A stretch of DNA of 64,000 nt from Billgrantia montanilacus (GCF_003336675.1 NZ_QPII01000021.1:552-64551), one strand, 5' to 3'; counted from the stretch's first letter, positions 1 through 8,359 are shown. A program made the numbers and translations. The notes: generated by a model not told the origin, from the letters alone.

Positions 1-9
1 GATCTTCAT
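1..9 (-). CDS. Possible 5' end of a leftward gene (partial)
   Basis: An ATG on the minus strand at 9-7 is followed by two codons (Met-Lys-Ile) before the window ends. A purine-rich GGGAGAG lies five bases upstream, well placed as a ribosome binding site, and the IclR-like palindrome at 53-69 sits 44 bases upstream. This would make it the next gene leftward after the membrane protein at 144-1532. Only three codons are visible, so the product cannot be named. An enoyl-CoA hydratase would fit, because that step is missing from the cluster, but this is a guess. Confidence 0.35.
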
Positions 10-52
10 AGGTACTCTCCCAAGATATTCCACCAGCTCAAAGGAGCCGAAT

Positions 53-69
53 ATTCTGCTTAGCGGAAT
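53..69. promoter_or_regulatory. IclR-like operator, site A
   Basis: The 17-base imperfect palindrome ATTCTGCTTAGCGGAAT has eight-base arms with one mismatch. It matches 16 of 17 positions of the reverse complement of site B at 4358-4374, over 4 kb away. The TTCYGC...GCGRAA form resembles operators of IclR-family regulators, and an IclR gene lies at 7367-8176. Its position just upstream of the possible start at 9 suggests it controls that gene. Confidence 0.55.
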
Positions 70-143
70 TATGTTTTACTTTTCGAATCAAGCAACGATA
101 AAAAAACGCAACCTCAAGGTCAAGGCCATGCTTCAGTGAAAGC

Positions 144-1532
144 TCACCAAGAGACAAACAGGAACCAGCCGGAAAGCAGCGGAATACAGGCCAGCAGGAA
201 GCGCGCGTTCCAGCGGTAGCCAATGCGGGTCGACGCCACGCCGGTGAAACGCGACAGGATCAGCATCGATGCCGTCATCGGTGATGACATCAGCGCCAGC
301 GCCCAGCCGACCATCAGTGATGCCCCTATCAGCGCCGGGTTCAACCCCTCGATGGGCAGGGAGGGTAGCAGGCCGACGAGCAGTGTCACGGTAACGATGG
401 GATTGATCCCGACCTGGGCCAGTCCCACCACTGCCAGCATCGCCAGCACCGCATTGGCTGCCCCCAGCGGCTCGATCACGACCAGCAGCGGTCCCAGGCT
501 ATCCACCGGCACCAGCGCTACGCAGAGGTGGCCAAGGTATCCCGCCGCCCCCAGCACCACCACTTCATTGCCGATGGGTGCCACAAGCCACGGCAGCTGT
601 CGGCGCAGGCTGGACAGCGCTGCCGGCACACCCAGCAGGCCGAGCCGACGCCGCTGCCAGGAAAGCCACCCAAGCGCACCAAGCGGTGCACCTAGCAGGG
701 CAGCGATGGGCAACCGCACCTCAAGCGCCCAGGAGAGCAGGAACACCAGCGAGACGATACTGAGCAGCAATAGGCAGAACTCTCCCAGAGGTGCCAGCGA
801 AGGCGCCGGGTGTTTGACGCCACCGACGGCTGGGTGCGGGCCGGTCAGATGGTCAACGGCCCAGCCCACCAGGAAAATGAGCAGTGCCGCGCCGATCACG
901 TAAGGCGCCAGGTCGATCCATCGCAGCTCATGCAGGTTCGAGAGTACGACCGCCACGCCGATCCCCATGGGGGAAATCAGCGGCGCCAATGAAAAACCCC
1001 GCAGCAGCGCCAGCATCATCCGCCGCTGGCGCGCCTGTCTTACCCAGGCACGCCCCTGGGCCGCCGCCAGGGTATTGCTCTTCTCGATCATGCCGGCAAA
1101 CAGGTTGAGCACGCCGATGTTGAGAATGATGCCGAACAGCGCGGAACCGGCGGAAAGAATGGGATAGCGGCGCCCGGGGGGCTGCAACAGCATTGCCTCG
1201 CCGCAGCGGCGAACCAGCCGCGAGCGGTAGGCCGGCAGGCGCAACAGACTGAGCGCGACGACGAAGGTGGCGAAGAAGGCGAAACGCCCGGCCGACTCGA
1301 ACAGCAGCCGTCCGGGCGCTTCGGCACGCCATAGCGCCATCAAGGTCAAGATGCCGGCTGCGAGCAGCAACCCCCGCGCCATGGGCGAGAGGCTGCCACG
1401 CAGCGTGGCCAGATAGCCAGCCAAAGCCAAGACGCCGATAGCCTGAAGGGTCGTGCTGACGAAGACGAGGTGACACAGGGTGGCCAGCGTGACGACAACC
1501 AGCAGGCCGGCGCGCAGACGCGCCGACCTCAC
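144..1532 (-). CDS. Polytopic membrane protein, probable transporter
   Basis: This 462-residue protein is almost wholly hydrophobic, with roughly a dozen predicted membrane segments spread over its length and short basic cytoplasmic loops (for example around residues 160-172). I do not recognise a named family; the overall look is that of an ion-transporter or anion-permease type carrier. It starts at GTG 1532 and overlaps the acyl-CoA synthetase stop by four bases (GTGA), so the two are probably translationally coupled. Its place as last gene of an acyl-CoA catabolic operon suggests import or export of the acid handled by the enzymes, but the substrate is unknown. An in-frame start further upstream is unlikely, because that region encodes the synthetase C-terminus. 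Confidence 0.7.
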   Translation of the reverse strand: MRSARLRAGLLVVVTLATLCHLVFVSTTLQAIGVLALAGYLATLRGSLSPMARGLLLAAGILTLMALWRAEAPGRLLFESAGRFAFFATFVVALSLLRLPAYRSRLVRRCGEAMLLQPPGRRYPILSAGSALFGIILNIGVLNLFAGMIEKSNTLAAAQGRAWVRQARQRRMMLALLRGFSLAPLISPMGIGVAVVLSNLHELRWIDLAPYVIGAALLIFLVGWAVDHLTGPHPAVGGVKHPAPSLAPLGEFCLLLLSIVSLVFLLSWALEVRLPIAALLGAPLGALGWLSWQRRRLGLLGVPAALSSLRRQLPWLVAPIGNEVVVLGAAGYLGHLCVALVPVDSLGPLLVVIEPLGAANAVLAMLAVVGLAQVGINPIVTVTLLVGLLPSLPIEGLNPALIGASLMVGWALALMSSPMTASMLILSRFTGVASTRIGYRWNARFLLACIPLLSGWFLFVSW

Positions 1533-3133
1533 TCGGGAGGGTCCTCCCTACCGGCCATGTCACGCAAGCGTCCCTTGAGGATCTTGCCGCTGGCGGTGGC
1601 CGGCAAGGCATCCAGCAGGATCAGGCGAGTCGGCCGCTTGTAGGGCGCCAGCCGCGGGCTGATGAAGTCGCGCAGTTCGACCTCGCTGAGCATGGCACCG
1701 GGCTCGCACTGGACGAAGGCGACCACTTCCTCGTTGCCCTCGACCTCACGACCCACCACGGCCGACAGGGTCACGTCAGGATGTTCATTGATCACCGCCT
1801 CCACGTCGGGCGGGTAGATGTTGAAACCGGAGCGAATGATCAGCTCCTTGCTGCGACCGACGATGTAGAGCTGGTCGTCCTCGTCGAAGCGGGCGATGTC
1901 ACCGGTATTGAGCCAGCCGTCCTCGGTGAGGCACGCACGCGTGGCAGTGGGCTGGCGAAAATAGCCCTTCATCACATTGGGGCCACGCACCCATAGCTCG
2001 CCTGCGCCTGCGTGACCGGGCTCATCTTCACCGCCCTCGCCCAGCGGCTCCAGGCGATACTCCAACAGTGGCAGCACCCGGCCCACGGTATTGTTGTCGA
2101 AGCGATCGTCGATGCGGGTCTGGCTGATGGTCGGGCTCGCCTCGGTGAGGCCATAGCCGTTGTGCAGCGTAAGGCCAAACAGTGCCTGGACCCGGCCCTT
2201 GAGGTCGCCGTCAAGCGGGGAACCGCCGGCGGAGATGTAGCGCAACTCAGGCGCCTCCAGCGGCCGCCCTTCGCGACGCAGAAACTCCAGCGTACGCGCG
2301 AACATGGCCGGTACGCCCTGCAGTACAGTGATGCGCTCATCCACCAGTGCCGCCAACATGGCGGCGGCATCGAAGCGTGGCACGGTATAGAGACAGGCGC
2401 CGTTGTAGAGCGACCCCATGCAAACCGATGAAAGACCGAACACATGGGACATCGGCAGCACGCCATAGACGCGCTCGCCCTGGCAGAGGTGACGCATGCC
2501 CCCCGAGAGCGTGGCAATGAACAGGATGCCCCTATGAGTCAGCATCACCCCCTTGGGCGTGCCGGTGGTTCCCGAGGTGTAGATCATCGCTGCGACCTGG
2601 TCGGCACCGCCGGCTGCGACAGGCTCCGGCTCGACATCGGCCCGGGGCGAGAGCATCAGCCTACCCAGGCTGGGGTGTTCACTGGCCTCGGCGCCATGCC
2701 GAACGCCGTGGGCCTGGGCATCCGGCGAGGCCTCGCTGGTGTAGAACACCCGGCGCGGCTGGCAATTGTCGCGGATCGCGTCGATTTCCTGACTCGTAAG
2801 CCGTGAATTGACGATGGCCACCCAGACATCTCGCTCGCTCGCTGCCAGCAGCAGCACCACCAGCGCCCGGCAGTTCTCGCTCACCGTCATGATACGATCG
2901 CCCGGGCGAACCCCCAGCGAATCGAGCCACTCGGCGGCGGCACGTATCTCGCGGCCCAGCTCGGCATAGCTCCAGCGAACCTCACCGTCGACCAGCGCCG
3001 GCTCATCGGCAAGCCGCTCGGCGTTGTCCAATACCCGAGCACTCAGCCGCTCGGGCAGCTCGGCCACCAGGTCGCTTGCCAGGCGGCCGAATATCGCCTC
3101 GTCGGGTGCCTGGCCTGTCACCGGGAGGCTCAT
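1529..3133 (-). CDS. AMP-forming acyl-CoA synthetase
   Basis: This 534-residue member of the ANL adenylating family activates a carboxylic acid to its acyl-CoA using ATP. The P-loop YTSGTTGTPKG is at about 185-195, the GYGLTEASP motif at about 317, the hinge and ATP-binding segment (TGD...GRSKELI) at about 415-440, and the catalytic lysine in SGK near 517. The ATG at 3133 is chosen because it overlaps the preceding dehydrogenase stop (ATGA); the longer reading frame upstream is only a shadow of that gene. It begins the metabolism of the acid later oxidised by the dehydrogenase, PaaH-like enzyme and thiolase. Chain length or aromatic specificity cannot be read from sequence. Confidence 0.9.
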   Translation of the reverse strand: MSLPVTGQAPDEAIFGRLASDLVAELPERLSARVLDNAERLADEPALVDGEVRWSYAELGREIRAAAEWLDSLGVRPGDRIMTVSENCRALVVLLLAASERDVWVAIVNSRLTSQEIDAIRDNCQPRRVFYTSEASPDAQAHGVRHGAEASEHPSLGRLMLSPRADVEPEPVAAGGADQVAAMIYTSGTTGTPKGVMLTHRGILFIATLSGGMRHLCQGERVYGVLPMSHVFGLSSVCMGSLYNGACLYTVPRFDAAAMLAALVDERITVLQGVPAMFARTLEFLRREGRPLEAPELRYISAGGSPLDGDLKGRVQALFGLTLHNGYGLTEASPTISQTRIDDRFDNNTVGRVLPLLEYRLEPLGEGGEDEPGHAGAGELWVRGPNVMKGYFRQPTATRACLTEDGWLNTGDIARFDEDDQLYIVGRSKELIIRSGFNIYPPDVEAVINEHPDVTLSAVVGREVEGNEEVVAFVQCEPGAMLSEVELRDFISPRLAPYKRPTRLILLDALPATASGKILKGRLRDMAGREDPPE

Positions 3134-4284
3134 CAGTTCGCCTCCCGCACCATGTTGCGCGCAATCACCACTTGCTGAATCTGGGTCGTTCCCTCGTAGA
3201 TGCGGAACAAGCGCACGTCGCGGTAGAAGCGTTCCACCGCATACTCGGCCATGTAGCCGGCTCCGCCGTGCACCTGCACCGCCCGGTCGGCGACACGCCC
3301 CACCATCTCGGCGCAGAACAGCTTGCAACAGGACGCCAGCGTCGAGACGTTCTCTCCGTCATCCTTGCGCCGCGCGGCGTCGAGCACCATGGTGCGACCG
3401 GCATAGGCTTCCGTCTTGCTGTCGGCGAGCATCGCCTGAATCAACTGGTGATCGGCCAGCGGCACGCCAAACTGCTTGCGCTCGATAGCATAATTGAGCG
3501 ACTCCTCGACAAGACGCTCGGCCACCCCCACGCACACCGCCGAGATATGCAGTCGGCCGCGATCGAGCACCTTCATGGCGGTCTTGAAGCCCTTGCCCTC
3601 CTCTCCACCGATGATGTTCTCGGCCGGCACCCGGCAGTCCTCGAAGATGATATCGCAGGTGTGGGCCCCCTTCTGACCCATCTTCTTGTCCGACGGCCCG
3701 CGCTTGAGACCCGGCGCGTCGCCATCGACGATGAAGGCGGAGATGCCACCCGCTCCCTTGTTGGCGGGGTCGGTGCGCGCCATCACGGTGAAGACGTCGG
3801 CTTCGGGGCCGTTGGTGATGTAGCGCTTGGTACCGTTGAGCACATAGTGATCGCCGTCACGCACCGCCGTGGTGCGCAGGCTGGCGGCGTCGGAGCCGGA
3901 GTCCGGCTCGGTCAGACAGAAGGAACTGAGCAGTTCACCGGTGGCGAGGCGAGGCACGTATTTCGCCTTCTGCTCGGGGGTGCCATCGATCAGGATGCCC
4001 TGGGCGCCGATGCCGTTATTGGTGCCGAATACCGAGCGGAAGGCCGGCGAGGTCTTGCCGATCTCCATCGCCACCAGTGCCTCCTCTTCCATGGTCAGGC
4101 CCAGGCCGCCGTACTCCTCCGGGATCGACAGGCCGAACAGCCCCATCTCCTTCATCTCCTCGAGCAGCTCGGGCGGCACGGCATCGTCTTCTGCCAGCCG
4201 CGCCTCATTGGGTATCAGGCGCTCGCGCACGAAGCGGGAAATGGTATCGATCAGCTGATCGAGCAGTTCGGTATCGCGAATCAT
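3133..4284 (-). CDS. Acyl-CoA dehydrogenase
   Basis: A 383-residue FAD-dependent acyl-CoA dehydrogenase that introduces the alpha-beta double bond in an acyl-CoA. The family signatures are present: CLTEPDSGSDA (about 135-145), the FAD-contacting QVHGGAGY segment (about 335) and the catalytic glutamate in RIYEGTTQIQ at about residue 364. Length is normal for the family. It is first in the leftward arm and is preceded by the divergent regulatory region containing IclR-like sites. Sequence resembles short- or medium-chain and branched-chain members; the exact substrate is open. Electrons would go to ETF, which is not encoded in the window. Confidence 0.92.
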   Translation of the reverse strand: MIRDTELLDQLIDTISRFVRERLIPNEARLAEDDAVPPELLEEMKEMGLFGLSIPEEYGGLGLTMEEEALVAMEIGKTSPAFRSVFGTNNGIGAQGILIDGTPEQKAKYVPRLATGELLSSFCLTEPDSGSDAASLRTTAVRDGDHYVLNGTKRYITNGPEADVFTVMARTDPANKGAGGISAFIVDGDAPGLKRGPSDKKMGQKGAHTCDIIFEDCRVPAENIIGGEEGKGFKTAMKVLDRGRLHISAVCVGVAERLVEESLNYAIERKQFGVPLADHQLIQAMLADSKTEAYAGRTMVLDAARRKDDGENVSTLASCCKLFCAEMVGRVADRAVQVHGGAGYMAEYAVERFYRDVRLFRIYEGTTQIQQVVIARNMVREAN

Positions 4285-4357
4285 GACATGTCCTCATGAA
4301 TAAGAAGGCGGCTGGTCTGGACGAGATACCTTGAATTCGTCAGGCTCATCTGTCCTT

Positions 4358-4374
4358 ATTTCGCTAAGCAGAAT
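4358..4374. promoter_or_regulatory. IclR-like operator, site B
   Basis: ATTTCGCTAAGCAGAAT, an imperfect palindrome whose reverse complement differs from site A at one base. It lies 74 bases upstream of the acyl-CoA dehydrogenase start and 113 bases upstream of the divergent 3-hydroxyacyl-CoA dehydrogenase, so one bound regulator could control both arms. The IclR protein at 7367-8176 is the obvious candidate; binding is inferred. Confidence 0.6.
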
Positions 4375-4432
4375 CAAAGACCGCACTTGGTTGTCAGGCA
4401 CTCTTGCATAGCCTAGGATGGCAGTCAATAAA

Positions 4433-4458
4433 CGGAATACAATTCCGCAAAGCGAAAC
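4433..4458. promoter_or_regulatory. Compound palindrome with IclR-like site C
   Basis: Two overlapping dyads lie 29 bases and more upstream of the ATG at 4487. The first is the perfect CGGAAT-ACA-ATTCCG at 4433-4447. The second, ATTCCGCAAAGCGAAAC at 4442-4458, matches site A at 12 of 17 positions and keeps the TTCxGC...GCGxAA frame. A protein bound here would sit at or just after the promoter of the rightward arm, a placement typical of repression. Confidence 0.45.
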
Positions 4459-4486
4459 AACAAACACGATTCAAGAGGACGACCCC

Positions 4487-6037
4487 ATGTCGAAAGGAAT
4501 GTCCAAGGAGATACTGAAAGCGGACACGACGCCCCCTCCCTACCAGACTCTGGGCATCGTCGGCACCGGCGCCATGGGCCGCGGCATCGCCCAGATCGCC
4601 GCCCAGGCTGGACTGACCGTCTACCTGCATGACCTGCGCGACGGCGCCATCGATGAAGCGCGCGAGTTCATCGGAGGCTTGTGGGATCGAGGTGTACAGA
4701 AGCAGCGCTTGAGCGAAACCGACGCCGAACGCTTTCGCGCCAGCCTCAAGGAGGCCACGACCCTTGCCGACCTGGCCGGGTGCGATATCGTCATCGAAGC
4801 CATCGTCGAGCAGCTCGAGGCAAAACAGACCCTGTTCCAGCAGCTCGAGGAGATCCTCGATGACCGGGCGGTGCTGGCCACCAATACCTCATCGCTCTCG
4901 GTCACCGCCATTGCCTCGGCCTGCCGCCGACCTCAGCGCGTCATCGGCTTCCACTTCTTCAACCCCGTGCCGCTGATGAAGATCGTCGAGGTGATCCCTG
5001 GGCTGCGCACGTCAGACGACGTGACCGATAGGGTCGAGGCGCTGGGCAAGGCCATGGGACATTTCACCGCGCGAGCCACTGACACGCCGGGTTTCCTGGT
5101 CAACCACGCCGGGCGCGCCTTCGGCACCGAGGCGCTGCGCATCCTCGGCGAGAGCGTGACCGATCATGCCACCATCGATCGCATCCTGGTCGACCAGGGC
5201 GGCTTTCGCATGGGTCCCTTCACCCTGCTCGACCTGACCGGGCTGGATGTCTCCCATGCGGTGATGGAGTCGATCTACCATCAGTACTATGAGGAGCCAC
5301 GCTTTCGTCCCTCGCCGCTGACGCGCCAGCGGCTGACCGCCGGCCTGCTGGGTCGCAAGAGCGGCGAGGGCTTCTACCGGTACGTCGACGGCAAGCCGGA
5401 GGTCCCCGATGAGCCGCCACTGCCCGATGCCTCACCGCGCCCGGTCTGGATAGGCGCCGAGGCTGATGAGGCAAAAGCACAGCTCGCCGATCTGGTACGC
5501 GGCGCTGGCTGGGCACTGGAGAACGGCCCGGGGCCATCGGCGGACGCGCTCTGCCTTGTGGCACCGCTGGGCGAGGATGCCACAGCCTGTACCCTGCGCC
5601 TGGGCCTGCCGGCGGAACGCTGCGTGGCAGTGGACCTGCTGGCCGGCCTCGACAAGCGCCGCTGCCTGATGACCACCCCGGCCACTCTTGCCGATTACCG
5701 CAACGCCGCCATGGCCCTGCTCAGCCACGACGGCACACCGGTCAGCGCCTTCAGCGACAGCAACGGCTTCGTGCTGCAGCGGGTGGTGGCCTGCATCGTC
5801 AACGTGGGCAGCGAGATCGCCCAGCAGGGCGTGGCCGAGCCGGATACCATCGACCGCGCCGTGGAGCTCGGGCTGGGCTATCCCCGCGGCCCCCTGGCCA
5901 TGGGCGACCACTATGGCAGCCGCCGCATACTCGCCATTCTCGACAACCTGCTCGCTGCCACCGGCGACCCCCGCTACCGGGCCAGCCCATGGCTGCGCCG
6001 CCGCGCCACCCTGGGACTGCGGCTGACCACCCCTTGA
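4487..6037 (+). CDS. 3-hydroxyacyl-CoA dehydrogenase, PaaH/PaaC type
   Basis: This 516-residue enzyme oxidises a 3-hydroxyacyl-CoA to the 3-oxo form with NAD. The Rossmann motif GTGAMG is at 26-31, the HFFNPVP signature is near 160, and a C-terminal second 3HCDH domain ends with the GLGYPRGPLAMGD motif. Length and two-domain layout match PaaH/PaaC enzymes of phenylacetate catabolism, which act on 3-hydroxyadipyl-CoA, rather than the shorter fatty-acid type or the FadB fusion. Start ATG 4487 follows AAGAGGAC; an upstream in-frame ATG at 4418 would place the operator region inside the gene. First gene of the rightward arm, 22 bases before the thiolase. Confidence 0.88.
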   Translation: MSKGMSKEILKADTTPPPYQTLGIVGTGAMGRGIAQIAAQAGLTVYLHDLRDGAIDEAREFIGGLWDRGVQKQRLSETDAERFRASLKEATTLADLAGCDIVIEAIVEQLEAKQTLFQQLEEILDDRAVLATNTSSLSVTAIASACRRPQRVIGFHFFNPVPLMKIVEVIPGLRTSDDVTDRVEALGKAMGHFTARATDTPGFLVNHAGRAFGTEALRILGESVTDHATIDRILVDQGGFRMGPFTLLDLTGLDVSHAVMESIYHQYYEEPRFRPSPLTRQRLTAGLLGRKSGEGFYRYVDGKPEVPDEPPLPDASPRPVWIGAEADEAKAQLADLVRGAGWALENGPGPSADALCLVAPLGEDATACTLRLGLPAERCVAVDLLAGLDKRRCLMTTPATLADYRNAAMALLSHDGTPVSAFSDSNGFVLQRVVACIVNVGSEIAQQGVAEPDTIDRAVELGLGYPRGPLAMGDHYGSRRILAILDNLLAATGDPRYRASPWLRRRATLGLRLTTP

Positions 6038-6059
6038 GCACCAATCGGAGACGATTTCC

Positions 6060-7268
6060 ATGCAAGACGCCTATATCTACGACGGGCTGCGGACCCCCTT
6101 CGGCCGCCACGGTGGCGGACTCGCCGGGGTGCGACCCGACGACCTGCTGGGGCACGTTCTCAAGGCCCTGGTGGCACGCAACGACTTCACCCCGGCATCC
6201 TATGAGGAGGTGCTGGCAGGCTGCACCAATCAGGCCGGCGAAGATTCCCGCAACGTGGCACGCCATGCGGGCCTGCTGGCCGGACTGCCCGTCGAGGTAG
6301 CGGCCCAGACGGTCAACCGCTTGTGCGGTAGCGGCCTGGCGGCCATGGTCGACGCAGCGCGGGCTACTCGCCTCGGCGAAGGCGAGCTCTTCCTGGCCGG
6401 TGGCGTGGAGTCGATGTCCCGCGCGCCCTATGTGCTGGGCAAGGCCGAGTCGGCCTTCGCCCGCAACCAACCCCTGTACGACACCGTGATCGGTTCGCGC
6501 TTCCCCAACCCCTGGATCGCCCGCGAGTTCGGCAGCCATAGCATGCCCGAGACCGCCGACAACGTGGCCCGCGATCTCGACATCGGTCGTGACGCGAGCG
6601 ACGCCTTCGCCGCCCGCTCCCAGGCACGCTACGCCGAGGCGCTTGCCCGCGGTTTCTACGATGACGAGCTGCTCGCCGTCGAGGTGCCTCAGGGCCGCAA
6701 GCAGCCCCCGCTAGTGGTCGACAGGGACGAGCACCCGCGCCCGGGTACCGACGTCGAGAAGCTGGGCAGGCTGGGGGCGCTGTTCGACGGCGGCGTGGTC
6801 ACCGCCGGCAACGCCTCCGGGCTCAACGACGGCGCCGCCGCGCTGATTGTCGGCAGCCGTGCCGCCGGCGAGCGCGCGGGAGTCGCCCCGCGGGCGCGGA
6901 TCGTCTCCAGCGCCCTGGCCGGCGTACCGCCCCGGGTCATGGGGCTCGGTCCGGTACCGGCGAGCCGCAAGGCACTGGAACGGGCCGGACTGACCCTCGA
7001 ACAGGTGGACGTGATAGAGATCAACGAGGCGTTCGCCGTCCAGGTGCTGGGCTGCGTCAAGCAGCTCGGCCTCGATCCCGACGACAGTCGCCTGAATGCC
7101 AACGGCGGCGCCATCGCCATCGGCCACCCTCTCGGTGCCTCCGGCGCCCGCCTGGCGCTGACCGCGCTGCGCCAGCTGGAGGCCACACGAGGGCGGTATG
7201 CGCTCGTCACCATGTGCATCGGCGTCGGCCAGGGCATCGCAACCCTTATCGAGCGCCTCGATGCCTGA
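6060..7268 (+). CDS. Acetyl-CoA acyltransferase (thiolase), PcaF/PaaJ-like
   Basis: A 402-residue thiolase cleaving a 3-oxoacyl-CoA with CoA to release acetyl-CoA. The acyl-accepting cysteine is Cys89 (NRLCGSG), the second catalytic pair is His356 (GHPLGASGAR) and Cys386 (CIGVGQG), and the GGVESMSRAP segment is also present. The N-terminal pattern (YIYDGLRTPFG...) is like 3-oxoadipyl-CoA thiolases. Together with the PaaH-like enzyme just upstream it suggests a dicarboxylyl-CoA or ring-derived substrate rather than plain fatty acids, but general thiolases share these motifs. It completes the rightward beta-oxidation arm and precedes the IclR regulator. Confidence 0.9.
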   Translation: MQDAYIYDGLRTPFGRHGGGLAGVRPDDLLGHVLKALVARNDFTPASYEEVLAGCTNQAGEDSRNVARHAGLLAGLPVEVAAQTVNRLCGSGLAAMVDAARATRLGEGELFLAGGVESMSRAPYVLGKAESAFARNQPLYDTVIGSRFPNPWIAREFGSHSMPETADNVARDLDIGRDASDAFAARSQARYAEALARGFYDDELLAVEVPQGRKQPPLVVDRDEHPRPGTDVEKLGRLGALFDGGVVTAGNASGLNDGAAALIVGSRAAGERAGVAPRARIVSSALAGVPPRVMGLGPVPASRKALERAGLTLEQVDVIEINEAFAVQVLGCVKQLGLDPDDSRLNANGGAIAIGHPLGASGARLALTALRQLEATRGRYALVTMCIGVGQGIATLIERLDA

Positions 7269-7366
7269 AGCCGCCATGGCAACGCCCCGGGCCTGTCGCC
7301 GTCGACGGACCGTTCCCGGGGCAATATGCGATACTCCGCGCAACGATCTCGCCACAGGGAACACCC

Positions 7367-8176
7367 ATGAACAAGCCAGCCCCTCTGGATGATGACCAGG
7401 CCGCTCCGGCCAAGGACCGCAACTTCGTCACCGCTCTGGCTCGCGGCCTCGAACTGCTGCGTGCCTTCGGCGCCGGCGAAGAGTACCTGGGCAATGCCGA
7501 ACTCTCCAGCCGCACCGGTATTCCGCGCCCCACGGTCTCGCGCCTGACCTATACGCTGACGCAGCTCGGCTATCTGAAGCACAACACCCGGCTGGAGAAG
7601 TACCGGCTCGGGCCTGGCATTCTCGCCCTGGGATACCGTTTCCTGGCCAACCAGGGCATTCGCGAAATCGCCCGACCCTTCATGCAGCAGTTGGCCGAAG
7701 CCACCGACTGCAATGTCAGCCTTGGGGCCGCCGACAAGACCTCGATGATGTACATCGAAAGCTGCCACGGCAGCGGCCCCCTGATCATGCGCCTCGATGT
7801 GGGTTCACGACTGCCCATGGCGACCACGGCGATTGGGCGTGCCTGGCTATGCGGCCTGCCCGCCGCCCGCCGCAATGCCGTGCTGACCGAGCTCGCCGAG
7901 GCACATGGCAGCGAATGGCCGGCACTCGAGGCCGGCATCAAGCGTAGTCAGCAGGATTACGAGCGCTACGGTTTCTGCCTCTCGGAAGGTGACTGGCAGT
8001 CGCAGATCAGCGCCGTGGCCACACCGCTGATCCTCGAGGATGGCGCCGAAGTCATGGCGGTCAACTGCGGTGGGGCCTCACATCGCCTCAGCCATCAGGT
8101 TCTGGTCGAGAACCTGGGGCCACGACTAAAGCGGATGGCGAAACAGATACTTGGCGAACTGCAGCACGGTGGCTGA
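7367..8176 (+). CDS. IclR-family transcriptional regulator
   Basis: A 269-residue regulator with an N-terminal winged helix-turn-helix (about residues 18-80, including ELSSRTGIPRPTVSRL) and a C-terminal IclR effector-binding domain. Family members bind palindromic operators and respond to aromatic or carboxylic acids. Start ATG 7367 follows an AGGGA ribosome binding site; the longer reading frame has no such site and reads through the 3' flank of the thiolase gene. It closes the rightward arm and is the likely ligand-responsive regulator acting at sites A, B and C. It resembles PcaR/PobR-type sensors in layout; the effector is unknown. Confidence 0.9.
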   Translation: MNKPAPLDDDQAAPAKDRNFVTALARGLELLRAFGAGEEYLGNAELSSRTGIPRPTVSRLTYTLTQLGYLKHNTRLEKYRLGPGILALGYRFLANQGIREIARPFMQQLAEATDCNVSLGAADKTSMMYIESCHGSGPLIMRLDVGSRLPMATTAIGRAWLCGLPAARRNAVLTELAEAHGSEWPALEAGIKRSQQDYERYGFCLSEGDWQSQISAVATPLILEDGAEVMAVNCGGASHRLSHQVLVENLGPRLKRMAKQILGELQHGG

Positions 8177-8225
8177 CGTCAATCGCCGCTACGCTGTCTC
8201 GCTCGTCTCCGGAATCCGTGACATC

Positions 8226-8339
8226 TAGGCGCCTGTCGGATTTGACCGATCGTCACGAGAGATTTGGTTTCGAGACAAGTTGATCGATCTGATGAGGCGA
8301 ATAGCCCGCCATTTAACGCATCGGCTCCTAGGCCTGTCG
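8226..8339. repeat. Possible degenerate intergenic repeat R0
   Basis: In the 264-base gap between the IclR gene and the MCE operon, a segment of about 100 bases is flanked by the direct repeats TAGGCGCCTGTCG (8226-8238) and TAGGCCTGTCG (8329-8339). Its right part (TGAGG ... CCATTTAACGCATCGGCT) loosely resembles the right half of the repeat at 60100-60245. It may be a decayed relative, but the central hairpin is not clear. No ORF of note lies in this gap. Confidence 0.3.
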
Positions 8340-8359
8340 CGGCACTGGCCTGGCGCGCG

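Noticed and set aside
38-223. A 61-codon minus-strand frame overlapping the left edge
   Set aside because: It overlaps the end of the membrane-protein gene, has atypical composition and no ribosome binding site; it also covers the operator at 53-69.
928-1611. A 227-codon frame opposite or overlapping the membrane protein and synthetase
   Set aside because: Arg/Pro/Ala-rich shadow of the real genes, typical of high-GC DNA.
3133-4284. Annotation of the acyl-CoA dehydrogenase as isovaleryl- or glutaryl-CoA dehydrogenase
   Set aside because: The motifs seen are common to the whole family; the residues needed to separate substrates cannot be judged by eye.
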